From an uncultured bacterium (GTDB taxonomy: Bacteria > Actinomycetota > Coriobacteriia > Coriobacteriales > Coriobacteriaceae), in contig CAJMRD010000054.1 of the NCBI GenBank assembly GCA_905215725.1, forward strand, positions 1 through 14,755: a DNA stretch of 14,755 nt. Direction: 5' to 3'. Below the pieces are notes generated by a model that was not told the origin of the DNA, did not search any database, and saw only the letters and a program-made list of their open reading frames with translations. Position numbers and translations under genes: made by a program. Of the stretch, positions 6,875-13,486 are shown piece after piece. Numbering within the stretch: the first letter of the stretch is position 1; each line of letters starts with the position of its first letter.

Positions 6875-6916
6875 ATCTATCTACGCAGCAGTATCTCGAA
6901 CACCTGTTTGATGCTG

Positions 6917-6925
6917 TGCTATGAT
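6917..6925 (+). promoter_or_regulatory. Candidate extended -10 promoter for the TerB-ATPase genes
   Basis: TGCTATGAT is an extended -10 element (TGn followed by TATGAT, 5 of 6 to consensus). A weak -35, CGAACA, stands 17 bases upstream. It lies 38 nt before the GTG start in an 88-nt gap, the right place for the promoter of the following genes. A 7-bp inverted repeat, ACGCAGC (6883-6889) and GCTGCGT (6940-6946), encloses it, but a match of that length in a gap this small is not surprising by chance. Confidence 0.45.
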
Positions 6926-6962
6926 ATGAGGTCACCGAAGCTGCGTTAGGAGAGGAGAAGCG

Positions 6963-8723
6963 GTGGCCGACCAGGACATCAAGATGCTCATCGAGCGCAT
7001 TATGGCCGAGGCCCGGACCCATCAGTCCGCCCGCTTCTCAAACGAAATCTACGCAGACGAGCCGATTCTCAAAACCGGCCGACAGATGCAGAATTTCCTC
7101 CCCGACCAATACCGCAAGATGCGCGAGATATCGCGCTGGCAGGATGACCCCAAGGGCGGCGCGGGCCGCTGGCTATCGGAGGCCGAGCTTTTCTACCGCC
7201 AGGGCTTGCTGATGGCCGACTTTGAGGACGACTGTCCCTACAACGGCACCTTTAAGTCGTACTTTCCCACCTACAATGCCATGAGCGACCGGCAGTTGCG
7301 CGGCTACTTTACCTGGCGTGCCCAAGTGCGCCGCGGAACCGTCGAGGAAACGTCTACATCCTTTGCCTTTCTGTATCTCTATGAGCTGATTTGCGGCATT
7401 GGCATAGATGATCCGCTCGAAGGTTTTAACAAGATCAAGGCCTTTTGGGATGTCTATCGCGCCTTCGAGCCCGGCATCGACCGGTTTGCGCGCGTGTGGC
7501 TGCAGGATTACGCCGTTTTCCACGGACTCGACCCCAAGCTACTTCGCGACTCTAAAACCGTCATGTTCGATAACGCCCTTATCGAGCTGCGGCGCGCGGC
7601 ACGAGACCTTGTACCAGCACCGGCACCGTCCGGCCAGACCCCTAAGCGTCGCAAAACCTCCGAGCCCACGCTCCCCCTTCCGCCCGATGAGGTGCGCGAG
7701 GAGCGACTCATGGCCGCCATCAACGCCCTCTCCACGTACAACCTAAGTAACTCGCGGCTCGACCGCAGCCACCACCGCGATCTGCGCCACGTGGCGTGCG
7801 CCGTGTATGTCCGTATGGCGCGCTACTATGACACGCACCGAAAGACCGACATCGTGGCGAGCTTATTTGGGGAGGAGACGGCCATGCCCTACACCATGTT
7901 TGCCTCGGCCGTATTCTTTGCGCCCGAGCGCCACGAGGACTGCGAATATCGCCTGGACCCCATTCACATCTACCGCTGCCAAAACGGCTTTTGGGAATGC
8001 ATGCGAATTCACGGCAGCAGGCAAAAAAGCAGCAAGCTTGGTGAGATGATGCGCGCCTGCGACCAACGCCTACGCCTGGCCCTAGACCCCACCCACCCCC
8101 TGAAGGAGGAGAAGGTCCCCAAATATCTGGCCAAGATCATCGATGACGAGATCATGGCATGGCTTTCGTGGGACGCCGCACACCAGCCCATCAAGATCGA
8201 TATCGATTTGAGCCAGCTGGGGCACATTCGGAGCGCCGCCGCGCAAACGCGCGAAGCGCTTTTGATCGATGAGGAACGCGAGGACGACGCATCCGCAGAA
8301 GCCGAGGCAGCGGACTCAGGGCAACCGGAAGCCGAGCCCGTAACCGACGCGATTGTCGAACCGGTCGTGGCACCCATTCGGCAGGACTTGACCGACGAGC
8401 CGACCATATCCACCGAACAGTTTGGTGTCGTGGCACCGCTTCTCGCGCCGACGCCCGCGTTCGCAGCTGCTGCGCCCGCTGACGCCACAAACGAACTCGC
8501 GCCCGCCGCAGATGCCTTCCTTCGCGCACTGCTCGAGCAAAACGCAGCGCAAGCGACATCGGCAGTGGCGCACTCGGGACAGAGCGAGGACATGCTCGTC
8601 GATACCATCAACGAGGCGCTCTTTGACCTGGTGGGCGACACCGTAATTGAATTTAGCGCGGCAGGGCCGCAGATTATCGAGGACTACGAAGCAGACGTGA
8701 GAGGATACCTAGACCATGAGTGA
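6963..8723 (+). CDS. TerB-N / TerB-C domain protein
   Basis: 586 residues, soluble. The GTG start has AGGAG about 8 nt upstream in a purine-rich GGAGAGGAGAAG. Residues about 33-215 match the TerB-N type: 'DEPILKTGRQMQNF', a WL.EAELFYRQGLLM segment (70-84), the 'YFPTYNAMSDRQLRGYFTWR' region, and YELICGIGIDDPLEGF (140-155). TerB-C begins near 400 ('IKIDIDLSQLGHIRSAAAQTREALL') and resumes at about 515-580, ending VGDTVIEF and IIEDYEADVRG. The two parts of TerB-C are separated by about 75 residues of Ala/Glu/Pro-rich sequence (437-515). TerB-N and TerB-C were named from tellurite-resistance (Ter) systems but commonly occur, as here, beside helicase and P-loop ATPase genes and probably act as scaffold or nucleic-acid-facing partners. 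No enzymatic motif is visible. It overlaps the ATPase gene by 8 nt, so they are coupled. Confidence 0.88.
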   Translation: MADQDIKMLIERIMAEARTHQSARFSNEIYADEPILKTGRQMQNFLPDQYRKMREISRWQDDPKGGAGRWLSEAELFYRQGLLMADFEDDCPYNGTFKSYFPTYNAMSDRQLRGYFTWRAQVRRGTVEETSTSFAFLYLYELICGIGIDDPLEGFNKIKAFWDVYRAFEPGIDRFARVWLQDYAVFHGLDPKLLRDSKTVMFDNALIELRRAARDLVPAPAPSGQTPKRRKTSEPTLPLPPDEVREERLMAAINALSTYNLSNSRLDRSHHRDLRHVACAVYVRMARYYDTHRKTDIVASLFGEETAMPYTMFASAVFFAPERHEDCEYRLDPIHIYRCQNGFWECMRIHGSRQKSSKLGEMMRACDQRLRLALDPTHPLKEEKVPKYLAKIIDDEIMAWLSWDAAHQPIKIDIDLSQLGHIRSAAAQTREALLIDEEREDDASAEAEAADSGQPEAEPVTDAIVEPVVAPIRQDLTDEPTISTEQFGVVAPLLAPTPAFAAAAPADATNELAPAADAFLRALLEQNAAQATSAVAHSGQSEDMLVDTINEALFDLVGDTVIEFSAAGPQIIEDYEADVRGYLDHE

Positions 8724-10020
8724 TACCGCATCCGCAGCGCCCCGTGTACCCAAACGCGTCGCCGCCGTTATCCTTAACTCGCTCAAGGGCGGCGTGGTCC
8801 CGCGCATCGGCCTTCCCTACATTACCGTAGGGCGCGAGGTCGAGATCCGCGCCCTGCTCACCGATCTGAGTCTCATCGCCGACGGTGGTGCGAGCTTCCG
8901 CTTTCTGGTCGGTCGTTACGGCGCCGGCAAGAGCTTTTTGCTCCAGACCATCCGCACGCACGCCATGGGCGAGGGATTCGTCGTCGCCGATGCAGACTTA
9001 TCCCCCGAGCGCCGTCTGCAGGGCGGGCAGGGGCAGGGCCTTGCCACCTACCGCGAGCTCATACGCAATATATCGACCAAGACGCGCCCCGAGGGCGGTG
9101 CGCTCAACCTTATTCTTGATCGCTGGGTCGCCTCGTACGCCGACGTCGACGAGTCGGTCGTCAATGCCCAACTGGCCCCGCTCGAGGAAATGGTCCACGG
9201 CTTCGACTTCACCCGCATGCTCCGCCGCTATCGCACGGCCGTATCCGAGGGCGACGAAGAAGCCATGAGCCGCGTGACCAAATGGATCCGCGGCGAATAC
9301 CGTACCAAGAGCGAGGCTCGCGCCGAGCTGGGCTCCTCGACCATCATCAGCGATGACGACTGGTACGACTACGTTAAGCTCATCGCGCGTTTTTTGGTCT
9401 GCAGCGGCTACAAGGGTATGTTGGTGCTCATCGACGAGCTCGTGAATCTGTATAAGATTCCCAACGCGATCACGCGCCAGTACAACTACGAGAAGATCCT
9501 GACCATGTACAACGACACACTCCAGGGCAAGGCGCAGTACCTGGGCATGATTATGGGCGGCACGCCAACCTCCATCGAAGACCGCCGCCGCGGCGTGTTC
9601 TCCTACGAGGCCCTGCGCAGCCGACTCGCTCAAGGCCGCTTTGCACGCGAGGACCTTAAGGACATGCTCGCGCCCATCATCCGTCTGCAGCCACTCACCT
9701 ACGAGGAGCTGCTGGTGCTGATCGAAAAACTCATGCAAATTCACGCCGGCTACTTTGGCTGGACGCCCACGCTTACCGAGAACGACTTGGTGGACTTCCT
9801 CAAGATCGAGTTCGGTCGTGTGGGAGCCGACACACATCTGACGCCGCGTGAAGTCATTCGCGACTTTATCGAGCTGCTCGACATCCTATGCCAAAACCCC
9901 GACGCCAACGTAGCCGAGCTGCTGCAAAGCGTCGGCGGCGACGCGCTGGTGCCGGCAGCAGCAACAGGCGACACCGGCACCGCAGGCGGCGACCGTAACT
10001 TCGCCGAATTCACCATCTAA
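8716..10020 (+). CDS. BrxD-like P-loop ATPase (DUF2791, BREX-associated type)
   Basis: 434 residues, of the usual size for BrxD/DUF2791 ATP-binding proteins. Walker A is GRYGAGKS (66-73) and Walker B is LVLIDE (236-241); a sensor-type strand MIMGGTPTSIEDRRRG (279-293) follows, with arginines that could act as finger residues. The C-terminal part, with a 'LTPREVIRDFIELLDIL' helix (375-391), resembles the winged-helix tail of AAA+/ORC-like ATPases. BrxD proteins belong to some BREX phage-defence systems, always near the Lhr-like helicase BrxHI, whose homologue is the next gene here. ATG at 8716 overlaps the TerB stop (ATGAGTGA), giving 1:1 coupling. Substrate is inferred to be DNA or a protein-DNA complex; the sequence itself does not show it. 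Confidence 0.88.
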   Translation: MSDTASAAPRVPKRVAAVILNSLKGGVVPRIGLPYITVGREVEIRALLTDLSLIADGGASFRFLVGRYGAGKSFLLQTIRTHAMGEGFVVADADLSPERRLQGGQGQGLATYRELIRNISTKTRPEGGALNLILDRWVASYADVDESVVNAQLAPLEEMVHGFDFTRMLRRYRTAVSEGDEEAMSRVTKWIRGEYRTKSEARAELGSSTIISDDDWYDYVKLIARFLVCSGYKGMLVLIDELVNLYKIPNAITRQYNYEKILTMYNDTLQGKAQYLGMIMGGTPTSIEDRRRGVFSYEALRSRLAQGRFAREDLKDMLAPIIRLQPLTYEELLVLIEKLMQIHAGYFGWTPTLTENDLVDFLKIEFGRVGADTHLTPREVIRDFIELLDILCQNPDANVAELLQSVGGDALVPAAATGDTGTAGGDRNFAEFTI

Positions 10021-10057
10021 CCTGCCAAAAAGGGACAGGTTTATTTTGGCAGGTTTT
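10021..10057 (+). terminator. Terminator-like or REP-like hairpin between the ATPase and helicase genes
   Basis: CCTGCCAAAA (10021-10030) and TTTTGGCAGG (10044-10053) are perfect 10-bp arms around a 13-nt loop, and TTTT follows at once. It starts at the first base after the ATPase stop, as an intrinsic terminator would. The loop and 3' arm contain GGGACAGGTTTATTTT, a sequence I associate with dispersed intergenic repeats in several bacteria, and CAGGTTTATTTTGG is nearly repeated directly after itself (10036-10049 and 10050-10063, 11 of 14 identical). It may therefore be a repeat element acting as a partial terminator, which would lower helicase expression relative to the first two genes. Confidence 0.55.
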
Positions 10058-10083
10058 ATCTGGGCGAACGTTGAGACTGTAAT
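10055..10083 (+). promoter_or_regulatory. Weak candidate promoter of the helicase gene
   Basis: TGTAAT at 10078-10083 matches the -10 consensus at 5 of 6 positions, with TTTATC (3 of 6 to the -35 consensus) 17 bases upstream. It lies between the hairpin and the helicase start, where a separate promoter would be needed if the hairpin terminates transcription. The -35 is poor and the call rests mostly on location. Confidence 0.25.
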
Positions 10084-10136
10084 GCAGCAAGCCGTTGCCA
10101 GCCGCGTTGAGAGATTCGTTTTTGAGAGGAGGCCCC

Positions 10137-12581
10137 GTGAACGCCTTTGACCGCTACGCCCCGTTTATCCAAGACTTCATCTACTCCCACGATTGGGAGA
10201 GCCTGCGCTCTATCCAGGTTGCGGCGGCAGACGCCATCTTTAACACACAAGACAATGTGCTCCTAACGGCATCCACAGCTTCCGGCAAAACCGAAGCGGC
10301 CTTCTTTCCCATCCTGACCGAGTTTTGGGAGAACCCGCCCGCAAGCGTTGGTGCCCTCTACATTGGCCCCCTCAAGGCACTCATCAATGATCAGTTCGTC
10401 CGTCTCAATGACCTGTGCGAAGAGGCCGATATCCCTGTCTGGCACTGGCATGGCGACGTTTCGCAGTCGCACAAGGCAAAGCTCATCAAAAAGCCGAGCG
10501 GTATCTTGCAGATTACGCCCGAGTCGCTCGAGGCGCTCCTGATCCATAAGCACATGGCAATCCCTCGTATGTTCTGCGACCTGCGCTATGTGGTTATTGA
10601 CGAAGTCCACTCGCTCATGCGCGGCGACCGTGGCGGGCAGACGCTCTGCCTTATCGAGCGACTCTCGCGCATGGCCGGCGTGCAGCCTCGACGCATTGGC
10701 CTTTCCGCTACCATCGGCGACCCCGAGCGCACGGGTGCCTTTCTCTCACAGGGAACGGGGCGCGACTGCGTTATCCCACGCTTTGAAGAGCCGCGCCGCG
10801 TGTGGCGCATCTCCATGGAGCACTTCTACAACTCGGGCCCCCAGGCACAGCAACGGGGATTCATGGGCACAGGTCCTCAAGAGGCCGAAGTGCTTGCGTG
10901 CGAGCGCATCGAGGCGGCGGCATCCGCGGCACTGCCCGCCGGCGCCCAAGACATGCGTCACAGCGGACAGCTCACACAAGAGGAGCGCCGTCAACATCGC
11001 GAACGGGCACGGGGCAAAGCCGCTCCCAAAGACCGTCGCACTTCCTCGGCCCCCGAGGGCGAAGTCGACATCCCACGAGCGACCGAGCAGGCGCTTCTCA
11101 ACCCCACCGACACGGCGCCCGACAACGCCGACCCCGGTATGGGCTATATCTTTGAGCATACGCGCGGCCGCAAGTGCCTGGTCTTTGCCAACTCGCGCGA
11201 GGAGGCAGAGGCCGTGTGCTCCATGCTGCGTAGCTACTGCGAGAACCGGCACGAGCCCGACCGTTTCCTCATTCATCACGGCAATCTTTCGGCATCGTTG
11301 CGCGAGACGGCCGAGGAACTCATGCGCGATGAGGAGCAGGCACAGACAACCGTCACCACCTCTACGCTGGAGCTCGGTATCGATATCGGCCGTCTGGAGC
11401 GTGCGTTCCAGATCGATGCGCCGTTTACCGTCAGCTCCTTTTTGCAGCGAATGGGCCGCACGGGACGCCGCGATCTTCCGCCCGAGATGTGGTTTGTTAT
11501 GCGCGAGGAAGAGCCCGAGCCGCGCACGATGATGCCCGAGACCATCCCGTGGAAGCTCCTGCAGGGCATCGCGCTCGTACAACTCTATCGCGAGGAAAAG
11601 TGGGTCGAGCCGCCCGAGCTCGATCGACTCCCCTACAGCCTGCTCTACCACCAGACCATGTCGACGCTCGCCAGCACCGGCGAGCTCACGCCGGCCGAGC
11701 TTGCTCAGCGTGTACTCACGCTCAGCTATTTCCACCGCGTCTCGGCCGATGACTATCGCGTACTGCTGCGCCACCTCATCAAGATCGACCACATCCAGGT
11801 CACCGAGGGCGGTGGGCTCATCGTGGGTCTCGCGGGAGAGCGCATCATCAACAACTTTAAGTTCTACGCCGTGTTCCAGGAAAACGAGGAGTTCACCGTT
11901 CGCAGCGAGTCGGCCGAATTGGGCACGATCGTCAACCCGCCACCGCCCGGTGAGCGCATCGCCATCGCCGGACACTGCTGGATTGTCGAGGAAGTGGACT
12001 GGAAGCGCCACACCGTCTTTGCCACGCAGGTCAAGGGCCGTGTGCCGGCCTACTTTGGCGACTGCCCCGGTGACATCAATACACACGTACTCGAACGCAT
12101 GCGCAAGGCGCTCAACGAGCATGCGACATATCCGTACCTCATGGCTAACGCACGGGCTCGCTTGGCGCAGGCTCGTCATACCGCCGAGATTTCGGGCGCG
12201 GGAACTAAGCCGCTCATCAACCTGGGTGGCGACACCTGGGTGCTCTTCCCCTGGTTGGGCAGCTACGCCTTCCTAGCACTCGAGCGCATGCTTAAAATCA
12301 AATGTGCCGCTGAGTTGGGCCTTCGCGGGCTCGATCCGTCGCGTCCATACTTTATGCAGTTCAAGATGAAGGCCGACGAGGAGACATTCTTTGAGGTGCT
12401 CGCCGCCGAGGCCGAGAAGGACTTCGATCCCATCGAGCTCGTCTATCCCGGCGAGGTGCCTTATTTTGATCGCTACGACGAGTACGTTCCCGAGGAGCTC
12501 GTGCGCAAAGGCTTTGCCGAAGGCGTGCTCGAAATCGAGGGTATGAAGCAGCGCGTTCTCGGCTGGCGCGACCACGCCTAA
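10137..12581 (+). CDS. Lhr-like DEVH-box ATP-dependent helicase (BrxHI-like)
   Basis: 814 residues from GTG 10137, which has AGAGGAGG 4-5 nt upstream; an in-frame TTG at 10095 has no ribosome site. Superfamily 2 motifs are complete: Q-type RSIQ (24-27), motif I ASTASGKT (45-52), DEVH (155-158), motif III SAT (190-192), motif V around TTSTLELGIDIG (407-418), and motif VI QRMGRTGR (437-444). The C-terminal half (about 450-814) matches the extended Lhr/BrxHI shape, with a likely winged-helix region and a beta-rich tail. Between the two RecA domains lies an unusual charged, low-complexity insertion of about 100 residues (roughly 235-337). Lhr-like helicases unwind DNA or RNA:DNA; BrxHI is the BREX representative and pairs with BrxD. 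The gene follows BrxD-like ATPase after 116 nt and a hairpin. The family is clear, but whether it is defence or repair is inference. Confidence 0.9.
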   Translation: MNAFDRYAPFIQDFIYSHDWESLRSIQVAAADAIFNTQDNVLLTASTASGKTEAAFFPILTEFWENPPASVGALYIGPLKALINDQFVRLNDLCEEADIPVWHWHGDVSQSHKAKLIKKPSGILQITPESLEALLIHKHMAIPRMFCDLRYVVIDEVHSLMRGDRGGQTLCLIERLSRMAGVQPRRIGLSATIGDPERTGAFLSQGTGRDCVIPRFEEPRRVWRISMEHFYNSGPQAQQRGFMGTGPQEAEVLACERIEAAASAALPAGAQDMRHSGQLTQEERRQHRERARGKAAPKDRRTSSAPEGEVDIPRATEQALLNPTDTAPDNADPGMGYIFEHTRGRKCLVFANSREEAEAVCSMLRSYCENRHEPDRFLIHHGNLSASLRETAEELMRDEEQAQTTVTTSTLELGIDIGRLERAFQIDAPFTVSSFLQRMGRTGRRDLPPEMWFVMREEEPEPRTMMPETIPWKLLQGIALVQLYREEKWVEPPELDRLPYSLLYHQTMSTLASTGELTPAELAQRVLTLSYFHRVSADDYRVLLRHLIKIDHIQVTEGGGLIVGLAGERIINNFKFYAVFQENEEFTVRSESAELGTIVNPPPPGERIAIAGHCWIVEEVDWKRHTVFATQVKGRVPAYFGDCPGDINTHVLERMRKALNEHATYPYLMANARARLAQARHTAEISGAGTKPLINLGGDTWVLFPWLGSYAFLALERMLKIKCAAELGLRGLDPSRPYFMQFKMKADEETFFEVLAAEAEKDFDPIELVYPGEVPYFDRYDEYVPEELVRKGFAEGVLEIEGMKQRVLGWRDHA

Positions 12582-12607
12582 GACCAATCTTTTTGGGACG
12601 GGGAGAC
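12582..12607. other. Short convergent gap between helicase and synthase-like genes
   Basis: Only 26 bases separate the stop codons of the two converging genes. A T5 run followed by GGGACGGGG is present, but no stem-loop can be drawn within it, so no terminator is called. Confidence 0.5.
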
Positions 12608-13486
12608 TTACTTGTCGTGAAGGACGGTGCCGAGAAAGTCGGTGTCGAAGGGCACGGCTTCGGCAAAGGCGTAGTTGCCGTCGCTGGCGATGAGCAGGTA
12701 GTTTTCCTCTCCGCCGAACTTCGCATCGCCACATGGGACCACCCAGGCGTGGGCGAACACCTCGAGTGCCGTGGCAGCGCAATCGCGCAGGAACGTCACA
12801 TCGCTCCCCTCGCTTGCGCTCACGATATTGGCAACGTAGACGCCACCGAAATTTAGGCTGCCCCGCACCAAACGCAACGCTTCAACCGTCGCCAGCTCGC
12901 GTACGGGCTCGGCACCGCCAAAGCAATCGCTCACGACCACGTCGTAGCGACGATGGCCCACACTTGTCACACCCAGATACGAGCGAGCCTCAGCAGTAAT
13001 CACCCGCAAGCGGTCGCCCACCGCGCGCTCCAGCTCGTCCAGATAGAACCAACGGCGCGCCAGGCGCGTAATCTCTCCGTCATACTCGATGACGTCCATG
13101 CGCAAGCCCTCGTGCGACATCAGGGCGAATTTAGGATAGGCAAACCCGCCGCCGCCCAGCATAAGCATACGGTCGATGCCGTGACCATAAGCGTCGCGCA
13201 TCGCATCCTCGGACTCAAACACGTCGTCAAACGCACGATAGTACGCAAAGACGGGCTCGGCCCAACGCTCACCGACATAGCTCGCGCTTTGGTAGACGCC
13301 GCCTTGCACCAACACGCGAATCTCATCGCCGCCCTCATCGTGCACGCGTTTCACACGCGCCAACCCATTGCGGGTTCGCGCAACCTGCAGACAGGCAGCG
13401 CGAACAGCGACGGCGGCCGCACCAAGCGCCGCGGCTCCCAGAGCAACGCCGGCAACGACGCCGGCAGAAACACTTGGCTTGTTCAT
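12608..13486 (-). CDS. Membrane-anchored spermidine-synthase-fold protein (SAM-dependent transferase-like)
   Basis: 292 residues. An N-terminal Ala/Val/Gly helix (about 8-32) looks like a signal anchor or single membrane segment, unusual for a polyamine enzyme. The rest follows the spermidine synthase/methyltransferase Rossmann fold: MLMLGGGGFAYPKF (107-120) as the nucleotide loop, IEYD (133-136) as the acidic strand end, and YDVVVSDCFGG (181-191). True spermidine synthases have a second acidic residue after the catalytic Asp (D..D motif); here CFGG follows D187, so aminopropyl transfer is doubtful and a methyltransferase-like role is possible. It begins at ATG 13486, directly after the elp3 stop (TAGATG), with AAGGAG 6 nt upstream inside elp3, so it is coupled to elp3. 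Confidence 0.82.
   Translation of the reverse strand: MNKPSVSAGVVAGVALGAAALGAAAVAVRAACLQVARTRNGLARVKRVHDEGGDEIRVLVQGGVYQSASYVGERWAEPVFAYYRAFDDVFESEDAMRDAYGHGIDRMLMLGGGGFAYPKFALMSHEGLRMDVIEYDGEITRLARRWFYLDELERAVGDRLRVITAEARSYLGVTSVGHRRYDVVVSDCFGGAEPVRELATVEALRLVRGSLNFGGVYVANIVSASEGSDVTFLRDCAATALEVFAHAWVVPCGDAKFGGEENYLLIASDGNYAFAEAVPFDTDFLGTVLHDK

Noticed and set aside
6883..6946. 7-bp inverted repeat ACGCAGC/GCTGCGT flanking the candidate promoter
   Set aside because: In a gap of about 90 bases, a 7-base inverted match arises by chance roughly one time in five.
10746..12179. 477-codon minus-strand frame opposite the helicase
   Set aside because: Antisense to complete helicase motifs; no ribosome site.
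12582..12600. T-run plus GGGACGGGG as a possible terminator or REP copy
   Set aside because: No stem can be formed in the 26-base gap and similarity to the 10021 element is limited to a few bases.
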